A stretch of 35,163 bases of DNA from Acidovorax sp. (lineage in GTDB: Bacteria > Pseudomonadota > Gammaproteobacteria > Burkholderiales > Burkholderiaceae_C). This document shows, piece by piece, positions 7,324 to 15,348 of this stretch (position 1 is the stretch's first letter; each line of letters starts with the position of its first letter). The stretch spans positions 1 through 35,163 of the forward strand of contig SDXZ01000012.1 in the NCBI GenBank assembly GCA_004210805.1. Reading direction: 5' to 3'. The notes beneath the pieces were generated by a model, which saw nothing but the letters and a program-made list of their open reading frames with translations, ran no database searches and was not told where the DNA came from. The position numbers and the translations under genes were made by a program.

Positions 7324-8097
7324 ATGACCGAGACGATCTTTGCCCAACCCTTTGAGCCCGTCGGCTGCCAGTCGTGCCGCGACAAGACGCAGCTGCCTTT
7401 CGAGTTCACGATGGCCTTTCAACCCATCATGGACCTGGAACGGGACCGCCCGTTTGCATACGAGGCGCTGGTCCGCGGTATCAACGGAGAGCCAGCGGGC
7501 ACCGTACTTTCGTGGGTGGACGACGCCAATCGCTACCGTTTTGACCAGGCATGCCGGGTGAAAGCCATCGAACTCGCATCGCGCCTGGGTTTGGCAGCGC
7601 TGCCCGAATGCCGGTTGAGCATTAACTTTCTGCCCAACGCGGTGTACCGCGCCGAGACCTGCATCCGCGCCACGATGGAGGCTGCTCAAGAGTTTGACTT
7701 CCCTCACAACCGCATCATGTTCGAGGTGACAGAGGGCGAGCAATTGCGCAATGGCGCGCACCTGAAATCGATTTTCAACGAGTACCGCCGCCGAGGATTG
7801 ATCACTGCCATCGACGACTTTGGCGCGGGCTACGCCGGTCTCAACATGCTGGCGCAATTCCAGCCGCATGTTCTCAAGATCGACATGGAACTGATTCGCA
7901 ACCTGAACGACGACCCTGTGCGCCAAGCCATTGTTGCGGGCATTGCGCTGGTGTGCCAGAAGTTGTCGATCGACATCGTCGCGGAGGGTGTGGAGACGTC
8001 GGCGGAATCGGCGTATCTGCGATCCATGGGAATCCAGTATCAACAGGGCTATCTGTTCGCCAAGCCGGGGTGGGAGACGCTGCCGCTGGCGCGATGA
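7324..8097 (+). CDS. Stand-alone EAL-domain cyclic-di-GMP phosphodiesterase
   Basis: The 257-residue protein is essentially one EAL domain. The signature YEALVRG has Glu47, and the other metal- and substrate-binding positions are present: Asn in SINFLP, Glu in MFEVTEGE, the Asp pair in AIDDFGAGY, Lys in VLKIDMELI, Glu in VAEGVET and Gln in QQGYLFAKP. An active phosphodiesterase cleaving c-di-GMP to pGpG is therefore expected. A short N-terminal segment with CxxC (GCQSCRDKT) precedes the domain and could bind a metal or sense redox state; this is inference. There is no transmembrane segment. It sits between phaA and phaB, a place where PHB clusters normally carry no signalling gene. The start has only a weak ribosome site. 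Confidence 0.92.
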   Translation: MTETIFAQPFEPVGCQSCRDKTQLPFEFTMAFQPIMDLERDRPFAYEALVRGINGEPAGTVLSWVDDANRYRFDQACRVKAIELASRLGLAALPECRLSINFLPNAVYRAETCIRATMEAAQEFDFPHNRIMFEVTEGEQLRNGAHLKSIFNEYRRRGLITAIDDFGAGYAGLNMLAQFQPHVLKIDMELIRNLNDDPVRQAIVAGIALVCQKLSIDIVAEGVETSAESAYLRSMGIQYQQGYLFAKPGWETLPLAR

Positions 8098-8362
8098 CGT
8101 AGCCAAGCTCCGACGAAATCACTGCGCCGCTTGCACCTGCGTTTGAGCGGTCTGCGGCATCGCAAACGATTGAAGTAACTACAGCGTGTGCTGGTCCTGC
8201 GCGATCCTTTCCGCAACGCACACCTCTCGCGAATTCGATCGGTGCAGGCGCCCCCCAGGGCTGTGGTTCCCGCTCACTTTGAACTCGGTCGGTTCGTACA
8301 TCCCGTGACAATTGCCTGGTGTGGAAAGATCCGCGACTCAAATTTGTCGTCGGGTGTGCACC

Positions 8363-8389
8363 AAACACGTGAATGGGTCACACGTGTTT
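8363..8389. promoter_or_regulatory. Perfect 9-bp inverted repeat upstream of phaB
   Basis: Arms AAACACGTG and CACGTGTTT are separated by nine bases, 125 bp before the phaB ATG. The centre also contains GTGA...TCAC. It could be an operator for a dimeric regulator, or a hairpin terminating the EAL transcript, because TTTCCTT follows the right arm. The sequence alone does not decide. Confidence 0.5.
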
Positions 8390-8500
8390 CCTTAACGGGC
8401 TCAAAGCTCCCACAAAAAGACCATCGGTTCAGTGTTTACCTTCACGGATGCGTCCCATTTCTTGGGTAGAGTGGCTGCTGAGCAGTTCAATCACCAACGA

Positions 8501-8509
8501 AAAAGGAGA
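8501..8509 (+). promoter_or_regulatory. Strong ribosome binding site of phaB
   Basis: AAAGGAGAG is a near-perfect Shine-Dalgarno five bases before the ATG at 8515. It selects this ATG over a TTG one codon earlier, and it is the strongest ribosome site seen in the PHB cluster. Confidence 0.75.
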
Positions 8510-8514
8510 GTTTG

Positions 8515-9252
8515 ATGAGCCAAAAAATTGCATACGTCACCGGGGGCATGGGTGGCATCGGGACTGCCATCTGCCAGCGCCTGCACAAGGACGGCTTCAA
8601 GGTCATTGCAGGGTGCGGCCCCACCCGCGACCACGCCAAATGGCTGGCCGAGCAAAAGGCCCTGGGTTACAGCTTCTACGCCTCGGTTGGCAACGTCGGT
8701 GACTGGGACTCCACGGTGGAGGCATTCGGCAAAACCAAGGCCGAGCACGGCACCATTGATGTGTTGGTGAACAACGCCGGCATCACCCGCGACCGCATGT
8801 TCCTCAAAATGTCGCGCGAAGACTGGGATGCGGTCATCGAAACCAACCTCAACAGCATGTTCAACGTCACCAAGCAGGTGGTGGCGGACATGGTGGAAAA
8901 GGGCTGGGGCCGCATCGTCAACATCAGCTCGGTGAACGGCGAAAAGGGCCAGGCCGGCCAGACCAACTACTCGGCTGCCAAGGCCGGCATGCACGGCTTC
9001 TCGATGGCGTTGGCCCAGGAGCTGGCGACGAAGGGTGTGACGGTCAACACCGTGAGCCCCGGCTACATCGGCACCGACATGGTCAAGGCCATCCGGCCCG
9101 ACGTGCTTGAAAAGATTGTTGCCACGGTGCCCGTGAAGCGCTTGGGCGAGCCGAGCGAGATCGCCTCGATCATCGCGTGGCTGGCCTCGGATGAGGGCGG
9201 CTACGCGACCGGCGCCGACTTCTCGGTCAACGGCGGGCTGCACATGGGCTGA
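8515..9252 (+). CDS. phaB: NADPH-dependent acetoacetyl-CoA reductase
   Basis: The 245-residue short-chain dehydrogenase reduces acetoacetyl-CoA to (R)-3-hydroxybutyryl-CoA, the PhaC substrate. The cofactor motif TGGMGGIG is at residues 9-16, NNAGITRD at about 86-93, the catalytic Ser139 in NISSVNG, and Tyr152 with Lys156 in YSAAKAG. C-terminal NTVSPGYIGTDMVKAI is typical of PhaB as opposed to FabG, and the length matches. The gene has its own long upstream region and a strong ribosome site. It is separated from phaA by the EAL gene, and ends at a strong terminator. Confidence 0.95.
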   Translation: MSQKIAYVTGGMGGIGTAICQRLHKDGFKVIAGCGPTRDHAKWLAEQKALGYSFYASVGNVGDWDSTVEAFGKTKAEHGTIDVLVNNAGITRDRMFLKMSREDWDAVIETNLNSMFNVTKQVVADMVEKGWGRIVNISSVNGEKGQAGQTNYSAAKAGMHGFSMALAQELATKGVTVNTVSPGYIGTDMVKAIRPDVLEKIVATVPVKRLGEPSEIASIIAWLASDEGGYATGADFSVNGGLHMG

Positions 9253-9275
9253 TTTCGCCCTGGTGCCAGAAAAAC

Positions 9276-9301
9276 AAAAACCCCGCGAAGCGGGGTTTTT
9301 T
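9276..9301. terminator. Bidirectional Rho-independent terminator (phaB and minus-strand small transcript)
   Basis: Stem CCCCGC/GCGGGG with a GAA loop is flanked by A5 on the left and T6 on the right, so it works in both directions. On the plus strand it ends phaB, 24 bp after the stop. On the minus strand it would end the putative small transcript that carries the 24-codon ORF. Confidence 0.9.
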
Positions 9302-9459
9302 GTTGGGTAATCGAATCAGCAGACTGACTACAAGGGACTTTCGGAAGCTCAGCGCCTGAAGTCAGTGTGCGCGGCTGCGGTTGGAGTGGTTCGCGGAAAC
9401 CACCGGAAGCTGCTCCCTACGGGGGTCGTCTGACTAGAGCGAACGACCATGGAAACGCT
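9302..9459 (-). ncRNA. Candidate structured RNA region (3' part of a minus-strand small transcript)
   Basis: Three inverted repeats lie between the small ORF and the terminator: ACTGACT/AGTCAGT (9323-9329 with 9360-9366), GTGGTT/AACCAC (9386-9391 with 9398-9403) and GTCGT/ACGAC (9425-9429 with 9443-9447). CGGAAGCT occurs twice. Together with an upstream promoter-like sequence and a terminator this fits a small RNA or a structured 3' untranslated region of about 370 nt in total. No known RNA family was recognised. On the plus strand it would lie beyond the phaB terminator. Confidence 0.4.
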
Positions 9460-9534
9460 TTAGAAACGGGCCGGAGCGCGCTTGCGGTCGCGTTCGTCTT
9501 CGGGCCAGGCGGACAAGATTGCGGTGGTATTCAT
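9460..9534 (-). CDS. Candidate 24-residue small protein
   Basis: A 25-codon frame reads from ATG to TAA and encodes a small hydrophilic peptide starting MNTTAILSAWPEDE and ending KRAPARF. An AGGAG Shine-Dalgarno lies at 9544-9548 with nine bases of spacing, better than most annotated genes in this window. The peptide has one Trp, an acidic patch followed by an Arg/Lys-rich end, no Cys and no membrane segment. It is preceded by a promoter-like sequence and followed by stem-loops and a terminator. It may be a leader peptide, a small regulatory protein, or a dual-function RNA. I do not recognise the family; the ribosome site and setting are the evidence. Confidence 0.45.
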   Translation of the reverse strand: MNTTAILSAWPEDERDRKRAPARF

Positions 9535-9651
9535 ACTGGAAAACTCCTGTGATGTACCAACAACGCGTTCGATTCAGGTTGCGTTGACAGCGTTTCACAA
9601 AAAAATGCAACCGGAATGGCCCCGCCGCTTACAATCCCTGTTGCTATCCTA

Positions 9652-9679
9652 TTTATAGCGTACAACCTTAGTGTGGCAA
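9652..9679 (-). promoter_or_regulatory. Putative sigma-70 promoter of the minus-strand small transcript
   Basis: On the minus strand TTGCCA (9679-9674) and TATAAA (9657-9652) are separated by 16 bases. Transcription would begin about 110 bases before the 24-codon ORF. The -10 region lies in one of the more AT-rich stretches of the window. Confidence 0.4.
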
Positions 9680-9727
9680 GCGGAGAGCCGCAAAAGAGTC
9701 ATCTAAAACTTACAGGATTTTACATTC

Positions 9728-11773
9728 TCAGCTTGCCATGGCGCCCTGGATTTCTTCGATCGCTGAAGAAATTTCGAGCCAGCGCTCTTCCAATCGGGCT
9801 GTTTCGTCACTGCCCGCTTTCAGCCGTTTCCCGCAGTCTGCGATTTCGGCGGCAGGCAAAGGCTGGGTCAATTTTTGCTCCAGGGCGGCCCGCTCAGCGG
9901 TCAACGCGGCGAGGCGTTTATCGATTTGTTCCAGCTCTTTTTTGAGGGGCTTGGATTTTTCCGCCTGCTGCTGGCGGACCTGCGCATCCAGCTTTCGCTG
10001 CTCCCGCCCGTCCTTCGAAGACGAAGGGGCGGGCGCAGGGGGCGATGAGGCTGCAACCGCGACAGGTGGCGGCGAAACGGACACCGGTGACACCGCCGTC
10101 GCTACTGGGCCATCGGAGGCGGGGCGCGCCTGGTCGGCCAAACGTGCCTCCTCCCGCAGGCGCTTCGATTCGTCCAGCAGATAGCGCTGGTAGTCGTCCA
10201 GATCGCCATCGAAGGGGCCCACAGCGCCCCGGCCCACCATCCAAAAGTCCTCGCAGACCGAGCGCAGCAGCGAGCGGTCGTGGCTGACCAGCATGACGGT
10301 GCCGTCGAAGTCGTTGAGCGCCATGGCCAACGCCTCGCGGGTGGCCAGATCCAAGTGGTTGGTAGGCTCATCGAGCAGCAGCAGGTTGGGGCGCTGCCAG
10401 ACGATCATCGCCAATACCAGGCGGGCTTTTTCGCCACCGCTCATGGTGCCCACGGCCTGCTTGACCATGTCTCCCGTGAAATTGAACGTGCCCAGATAGC
10501 TGCGCAGGTCCTGCTCGCGGCTCGGTTGCTTGATGTCGGGGCCCAACTCCTTGGCTAGGCGGATCATGTGCTCCAGCGGATTTTCTGCGGGGCGCAACAC
10601 GTCGAGTTCCTGCTGGGCAAAGTAGCCAATATTCAGGCCCTTGCCCTCGGTCACGCTGCCGCCCAGCGCCTTCATGGTGCGGGCGATGGTCTTGACCAGG
10701 GTCGACTTGCCCTGGCCGTTGGCGCCCAGAATGCCGATGCGTTGGCCCGCCAGTACCGAGCGGTTGACGTTCGAGAGAATGGTGGTCGGAACGCCGTCCT
10801 CGTCCACATAGCCGAACGAGGCGTCGCTGATGGCCAGCATCGGGTTGGGCAGGTTGGCCGGTTCCTTGAACTCAAACGTGAAGTCCGCTTCCGCGAGCAC
10901 CGGTCCAATCTTTTCCATGCGTTCGAGCTGCTTGACCCGGCTTTGCGCCTGCTTGGCTTTGCTGGCCTTGGCCTTGAAGCGGTCGATGAACTTCTGCAGG
11001 TGGGCCATCTTCTCCTGCTGCTTGGAGAAGCTGGCCTGTTGCAACTCAAGTTGCTGCGCGCGCAATTCTTCGAACTTGCTGTAGTTGCCGCCATAGCGGT
11101 TCAACTCGCCCTGCTGAATTTGCAGGGTGACGTTGGTGATGGCATCCAGAAACTCGCGGTCATGGCTGATCACGATCATGGTGCCCGCATAGCGCTTGAG
11201 CCAGGCTTCGAGCCAGACCAAGGCATCCAAGTCCAAGTGGTTGGTGGGCTCGTCGAGCAGCAGCAGGTCGCTGGGGCACATCAGCGCGCGCGCCAGTTGC
11301 AAGCGCATACGCCAGCCGCCTGAGAAGCTGTTGACCGGCTGGTCCAGCTCGCTGACCCGAAAGCCCAGGCCCAGGATCAGCGCCTGTGCGCGTGCGACCG
11401 CATCGTGCGCGCCGGCATCGTGCAGGTCCGAATAGGCGTGGGCAATGGCCATGCCGTCGTCGCTGGCCTCGGCTTCTACCAGTTGGCGTTGCACCTCGGC
11501 TAGGCGCGTATCGCCCTCCAGCACAAACTCGGTGGCCGGCTGGTCGGTTTCGGGCATGTTCTGCGCGACCTCTGCCATGCGCCAGCTGGTGGGGATGTAG
11601 AAATCGCCCCCGTCTTCGTGCAGCTTGCCGCTCAAGAGCGCAAACAGACTGGACTTGCCGGCGCCATTGCGGCCCACGAGACCGACACTTTCGCCTGGGT
11701 TGATGGTGGCGGAAACGCTGCCAAGCACGACTTTGGCGCCGCGTCGCAGGGTGACGTTTTTAAGGGTGATCAT
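9728..11773 (-). CDS. yheS: ABC-F family ATPase, YheS type
   Basis: The 681-residue protein has two ABC ATPase domains and no transmembrane segments. The first Walker A is GRNGAGKSS (about 35-43) with signature FSGGWRMRLQLARAL and LLLLDEPTNHLDLDALVWLE. The second has GANGQGKST, MSGGEKARLVLAMIVWQRPN and LLLDEPTNHLDL. The linker (KMAHLQKFIDRFKAKASKAKQAQSRVKQLERM) is the ABC-F P-site tRNA-interaction motif. Resemblance to E. coli YheS is close throughout. ABC-F proteins act on ribosomes with stalled or difficult nascent chains. A coiled-coil, charged C-terminal tail follows, interrupted here by an Ala/Pro/Ser-rich linker (PPPVAVAASSPPAPAPSSS). The start at MITLKNV matches family N-termini. Confidence 0.93.
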   Translation of the reverse strand: MITLKNVTLRRGAKVVLGSVSATINPGESVGLVGRNGAGKSSLFALLSGKLHEDGGDFYIPTSWRMAEVAQNMPETDQPATEFVLEGDTRLAEVQRQLVEAEASDDGMAIAHAYSDLHDAGAHDAVARAQALILGLGFRVSELDQPVNSFSGGWRMRLQLARALMCPSDLLLLDEPTNHLDLDALVWLEAWLKRYAGTMIVISHDREFLDAITNVTLQIQQGELNRYGGNYSKFEELRAQQLELQQASFSKQQEKMAHLQKFIDRFKAKASKAKQAQSRVKQLERMEKIGPVLAEADFTFEFKEPANLPNPMLAISDASFGYVDEDGVPTTILSNVNRSVLAGQRIGILGANGQGKSTLVKTIARTMKALGGSVTEGKGLNIGYFAQQELDVLRPAENPLEHMIRLAKELGPDIKQPSREQDLRSYLGTFNFTGDMVKQAVGTMSGGEKARLVLAMIVWQRPNLLLLDEPTNHLDLATREALAMALNDFDGTVMLVSHDRSLLRSVCEDFWMVGRGAVGPFDGDLDDYQRYLLDESKRLREEARLADQARPASDGPVATAVSPVSVSPPPVAVAASSPPAPAPSSSKDGREQRKLDAQVRQQQAEKSKPLKKELEQIDKRLAALTAERAALEQKLTQPLPAAEIADCGKRLKAGSDETARLEERWLEISSAIEEIQGAMAS

Positions 11774-11884
11774 CCGGAGCTCAGAAAAAAGCGCACCCGC
11801 GCAGGGCGGGTGGCGTGAAAAATCAAGGGGCGAAAGGCCTTTGCCAACGGACAAACCGCTGCCAAAGACGTGGCGCGCAACCCT

Positions 11885-12772
11885 CTATTGTGCCGTGAGG
11901 CGGGATTGGGCGATCAAAGCCTGCCGAGTCACCAGCAAAACCTGGTCTTCGCCAGCGCTGGTGTCGAGCCAAAAAACGGGCAATTGGGGGAAGGCCGCTT
12001 CGAAATGAGGGCGCTCGTTGCCGATCTCCAAAACGATCACCGCGTCTTCGCTCGTGCAATCGGGCGCAGCAGCAAACAGCTGGCGGATGAAATCCATGCC
12101 GTCGCTACCACCCGCCAGTGCGAGTTCTGGTTCTGCAAGGTATTCCGCGGGCAAAGCTGCCATGCTGGCTGCGTTCACGTAGGGTGGATTGCACAGGACC
12201 AGGTCCCACGGGCCGGGCAGGGCGGCCAGGCCGTCCGACAGTTGCAGGGTGATGCGGTCTTGCAGGCCATGCTTGTCGACGTTAATGCGCGCGACGGCCA
12301 GGGCATCGGGCGAGATGTCCGCTCCCGTCACTACCACCTCGGGCCAGGCCATGGCAGCCAGCACGGCCAGGCTGCCGTTGCCGGTGCACAGGTCGAGCAC
12401 CCGGCGGGTGTTCTCGCTCAAAAATTCGTCCACGCTGCCATCGGCCAGCAACTCTGCAATGAAGCTGCGCGGCACGATGGCGCGTTCGTCCACATAGAAG
12501 GGTATGCCTTGCAGCCAGGCCTCTTGCGTGAGGTAGGCGGCTGGTTTGCGTGTGGTGATGCGCTCGCTCAGCAGTTCCTCTACCTCGTCACGCTGCTCTC
12601 CGGTGACGGGCATGCCTTCGACGCTGTCCAGATCATCGAGCGGCAGTCCCAGCTGCCAGAGCACCAGCCACGCGGCTTCATCGAAAGCGTTGGTGGTGCC
12701 GTGACCGAAAGCAACCCCCGCTGCGGTCAGGCTCGCGGCGACGGAGTCGATGAGCTCCTGTACGGTCGTCAT
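11885..12772 (-). CDS. prmB: 50S ribosomal protein L3 N5-glutamine methyltransferase
   Basis: The 295-residue SAM-dependent methyltransferase has the class I motif [16 protein letters not shown], the acidic loop [14 protein letters not shown] and the glutamine-binding NPPY motif ([14 protein letters not shown]). The preceding [11 protein letters not shown] and [12 protein letters not shown] segments point to PrmB rather than PrmC/HemK. It methylates a glutamine of ribosomal protein L3 during 50S assembly. Its ATG overlaps the dapE stop as ATGA, so the two are probably translationally coupled. yheS follows 111 bp downstream, giving two neighbouring translation-related genes. Confidence 0.93.
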   Translation of the reverse strand: MTTVQELIDSVAASLTAAGVAFGHGTTNAFDEAAWLVLWQLGLPLDDLDSVEGMPVTGEQRDEVEELLSERITTRKPAAYLTQEAWLQGIPFYVDERAIVPRSFIAELLADGSVDEFLSENTRRVLDLCTGNGSLAVLAAMAWPEVVVTGADISPDALAVARINVDKHGLQDRITLQLSDGLAALPGPWDLVLCNPPYVNAASMAALPAEYLAEPELALAGGSDGMDFIRQLFAAAPDCTSEDAVIVLEIGNERPHFEAAFPQLPVFWLDTSAGEDQVLLVTRQALIAQSRLTAQ

Positions 12773-13950
12773 GCAGTGGCCCTCGCCGCAGCATCCAGGT
12801 TTTCCAACGTGCGGCGGTAAATGTTCTTGAGCGGCTCAATATCGGCCACGACGATGTGCTCGTCGATCTTGTGGATGCTCGCGTTGGGCGGGCCCAGCTC
12901 GATGACCTGAGGACAGACCTGCGCAATGAAGCGGCCGTCGCTGGTGCCGCCGGTAGTCGACAGCTCAGTAGTGAGACCGGTTTCTGCAGTGATGGCTTGC
13001 TGCACAGCGCTGACCAGCTCACCGGGTGTGGTGAGGAAGGGCTGACCACCCAGCGTCCAGCGCAGGTCGTATTCCAGGCCGTGGCGGTCGAGCATGGCAT
13101 GCACGCGCTGCTTGAGGCTCTCGGCGGTGGACTCGGTGGAGAAGCGGAAGTTGAAATCCACCACGACCTCGCCAGGAATCACGTTGGTGGCGCCGGTGCC
13201 ACCGTGCATGTTGCTGATTTGCCAGCTGGTAGGCGGAAAGAAGGCGTTGCCCTGGTCCCACACGGTTGATGCCAGCTCGGCAAGCGCAGGCAGCGCCTGG
13301 TGGATGGGGTTGCGCGCAAGTTGTGGGTAGGCGATGTGGCCCTGGATTCCGCGCACGGTGAGCTTGCCGCTCAAGGTGCCGCGCCGGCCGTTCTTGATCA
13401 TGTCGCCCGTGCGCTCGACCGAGGTGGGTTCGCCCACGATGCAGTAGTGCAACGTCTCGCCGCGCGCTGTGAGCTGCTCCACCACCACTTTGGTCCCGTC
13501 GACCGAAGGGCCTTCCTCGTCGCTGGTGAGCAGAAACGCCAGCTGGATCAGCGGCTCAGGCGTCGCTGCCAGAAATTCTTCGACCGCCACCACGAAGGCA
13601 GCAATCGAGGTCTTCATGTCGCTGGCACCCCGGCCAAAAAGCTTGCCATCCCGGTGCGTGGGTACGAAGGGGTCGCTGGTCCACTGCGCGAGCGGCCCGG
13701 TGGGCACCACATCCGTGTGACCTGCAAATACTATGGTTTTGATAGCTTTCTGCGCTTGTGTATCAAGCGCTAGAGGCCTTTTTGCCCATAAATTGCTGAC
13801 ACGGAAGTCGGCCGGGCCGCTGTCCAGCCGCTCGCACACAAAGCCAAGGGGGGCCAAGCGGGCCGCCAGCACATCCAGGCAACCCGCATCCTCGGGGGTG
13901 ATGGAGGGCAGGGAGATAAGCTGTTCGGCCAGGTGCAGGGTGCGGGACAT
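12769..13950 (-). CDS. dapE: Succinyl-diaminopimelate desuccinylase with a repeat-encoded insertion
   Basis: The 393-residue M20 zinc peptidase releases succinate from N-succinyl-LL-diaminopimelate for lysine and peptidoglycan synthesis. Ligands are seen in [12 protein letters not shown] (His78), [32 protein letters not shown] and the C-terminal [14 protein letters not shown]. Also present is [23 protein letters not shown]. Residues 60-74 ([14 protein letters not shown] and Val) are encoded by a full copy of the 43-bp repeat, directly before the first catalytic motif. E. coli DapE (375 residues) has about nine fewer residues in that interval. All catalytic residues are kept, so activity is expected. 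The start at [12 protein letters not shown] matches family N-termini. Confidence 0.95.
   Translation of the reverse strand: MSRTLHLAEQLISLPSITPEDAGCLDVLAARLAPLGFVCERLDSGPADFRVSNLWAKRPLALDTQAQKAIKTIVFAGHTDVVPTGPLAQWTSDPFVPTHRDGKLFGRGASDMKTSIAAFVVAVEEFLAATPEPLIQLAFLLTSDEEGPSVDGTKVVVEQLTARGETLHYCIVGEPTSVERTGDMIKNGRRGTLSGKLTVRGIQGHIAYPQLARNPIHQALPALAELASTVWDQGNAFFPPTSWQISNMHGGTGATNVIPGEVVVDFNFRFSTESTAESLKQRVHAMLDRHGLEYDLRWTLGGQPFLTTPGELVSAVQQAITAETGLTTELSTTGGTSDGRFIAQVCPQVIELGPPNASIHKIDEHIVVADIEPLKNIYRRTLENLDAAARATA
13730..13772 (-). repeat. 43-bp dispersed repeat, copy 3, in frame inside dapE
   Basis: Read on the dapE coding strand this begins TAGCGCTTGATA and ends ACCATAGT. It differs from the intergenic copy at 27821 at only a few positions, so it is a well-preserved copy. 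It is translated as [14 protein letters not shown], the same frame as the yfiH copy. Confidence 0.88.
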
Positions 13951-14004
13951 GGAGGCAAGTGAGTTAGGACTCGGTGATTGTTTCAAGGCGCTGTCGCATC
14001 TACT

Positions 14005-14105
14005 GACGCAGCCCAAGCGCGGGACGCTAAGCAAGCGACGCCCCGCAGCGAGAGCGTCGTCCCCCATGAGGGGAAGGCGCCGGTGGCGACTCAGGGGGGC
14101 TTCAC
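14005..14105 (+). repeat. GC-rich intergenic repeat family 2, copy A
   Basis: The stretch from GACGCAGCCCAAGCG through GCGTCGTCCCCC and GGGGAAGGCGCC to ACTCAGGGGGG aligns with copy B at 27898-28018. The blocks CAGCCCA, GCAAG, CGCCCCG, AGCGTC, CCCCC, GGGGAAG and CTCAGGGGG occur in the same order. It ends directly at the pilU stop codon and lies upstream of dapE. It can form a CCCC/GGGG stem. Confidence 0.75.
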
Positions 14106-15269
14106 TCAAGCCGCCGGCTTGACGTCCAGCACGATTTCGGTGAACGAGGGCTGGTCGTCGGGGGTGTCCCGTGCTTCTTTTTGGGCCTTGGCGGCGTTGG
14201 CGGCCAAAGAGAAGTCATTTTGCAGGCGCCACATGAGGTTGGTGGGCGAATCGGCGTACGCCAGGCCTTCCTTGCGGTCGATCTTGGACTCCATGATGAG
14301 GTGGGCCAGGGCTTCCTCGAAGGTTTGCGAGCCTTCGGCCATGGACTTTTCCATCGCTTCTTTCACGCCGCCGAAGTCGCCTTTTTCGATGAGCTCAGAC
14401 ACCAGTTTGGAGTTGAGCATCACTTCCACCGCCGGCACGCGCCCGCCATCCGATTTGCGTACCAGGCGCTGCGACACCACGGCCTTGAGCGCAGATGCCA
14501 GGTCGCCGAGCATGGTGGGCCGCACTTCCACAGGGTAGAACGACAGAATCCGGTTGAGCGCGTGGTAGCTGTTGTTGCCGTGCAGCGTAGCCAGGCACAG
14601 GTGGCCCGACTGCGCATAGGCAATGGCCGCCGACATGGTTTCCCGGTCGCGGATTTCGCCGATCAGGATCACGTCGGGAGCTTGGCGCAGGGCGTTTTTT
14701 AACGCGGTCTGCAAGGACTGCGTGTCACCGCCGATTTCGCGTTGGTTGACGATGGATTTCTTGTTTTTGAACTGGTATTCGACCGGGTCCTCGATGGTGA
14801 GGATGTGGCCGGTCAGCACTTCGTTGCGAGTGTCGATCATGGACGCGAGCGTGGTGCTCTTGCCCGAGCCCGTGGCCCCCACGACCAGGATAAGGCCGCG
14901 CTTTTCCATGATCAGATCGCGCAGCACGGGCGGCAAACCCAGCGAGTCGAACTCGGGGATGTGCTGCGAGATGAACCGGATCACCACGGCATAGCTGCCG
15001 CGCTGGCGCATGGCGCTGACGCGGAACCGGCCCACACCGCTGAGCGGCACGCCCATGTTGAGCTCGCCGGTTTCTTCCAGCTCTTCGATGCGGTCCGGTG
15101 GGACCACTTCGGAGAGCAGGTTGCGTGGTGCGTCCGCCGGCAGGATTTGATTGTTGATCGGCACGCACTCGCCATTGATCTTGATCAACGCCGGCGCGTT
15201 GGCCGACAGGTAGACGTCGGAGGCCTTTTTCTCGGCCATCAGCCGAAGAATCCGTTCCATTGTGCTCAT
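14106..15269 (-). CDS. pilU: Type IV pilus twitching ATPase, PilT/PilU family (PilU-like)
   Basis: The 387-residue retraction ATPase has a PAS-like N-terminal domain. The Walker [10 protein letters not shown] is at residues 131-139. The Asp box contains [15 protein letters not shown], followed by the Walker [13 protein letters not shown] and the His box [20 protein letters not shown] and the C-terminal [13 protein letters not shown] match PilU better than PilT, and the length (387 against about 345 for PilT) agrees. PilU helps PilT power pilus retraction at the inner membrane. pilT, its usual neighbour, is not in the window. The gene lies between dapD and dapE. GAGGGA upstream supports the ATG, and MERIL at codon 4 is an alternative. 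Confidence 0.92.
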   Translation of the reverse strand: MSTMERILRLMAEKKASDVYLSANAPALIKINGECVPINNQILPADAPRNLLSEVVPPDRIEELEETGELNMGVPLSGVGRFRVSAMRQRGSYAVVIRFISQHIPEFDSLGLPPVLRDLIMEKRGLILVVGATGSGKSTTLASMIDTRNEVLTGHILTIEDPVEYQFKNKKSIVNQREIGGDTQSLQTALKNALRQAPDVILIGEIRDRETMSAAIAYAQSGHLCLATLHGNNSYHALNRILSFYPVEVRPTMLGDLASALKAVVSQRLVRKSDGGRVPAVEVMLNSKLVSELIEKGDFGGVKEAMEKSMAEGSQTFEEALAHLIMESKIDRKEGLAYADSPTNLMWRLQNDFSLAANAAKAQKEARDTPDDQPSFTEIVLDVKPAA

Positions 15270-15348
15270 GGGGTGTCCCTCAAGTTGTCGTCTTCGTCGG
15301 CGGCCGCGTGGGTCGCGCCTGGCGTGTGCGTTGCTGGCTTACCTGTGC

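Larger units (their letters stand above)
8098..8514. other. Noncoding region upstream of phaB
   Basis: This stretch of 417 bases holds no convincing gene. A 93-codon open frame at 8188-8469 has no ribosome site or recognisable product. It contains the perfect inverted repeat at 8363-8389 and the phaB Shine-Dalgarno at its end. It is long enough to carry an independent phaB promoter, but no clear -35/-10 pair was found. Confidence 0.5.

Noticed and set aside
8188..8469. 93-codon open frame upstream of phaB
   Set aside because: No ribosome site, no recognisable domain, and it spans the inverted repeat and the phaB leader. Probably a chance frame.
9640..9661. Partial match (GCTATAAATA...AGCAAC on the minus strand) to the 3' half of the 43-bp repeat
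   Set aside because: Only the second dyad matches and no AGCGCTT/AAGCGCT part follows. The same bases are better explained as an AT-rich promoter -10 region.
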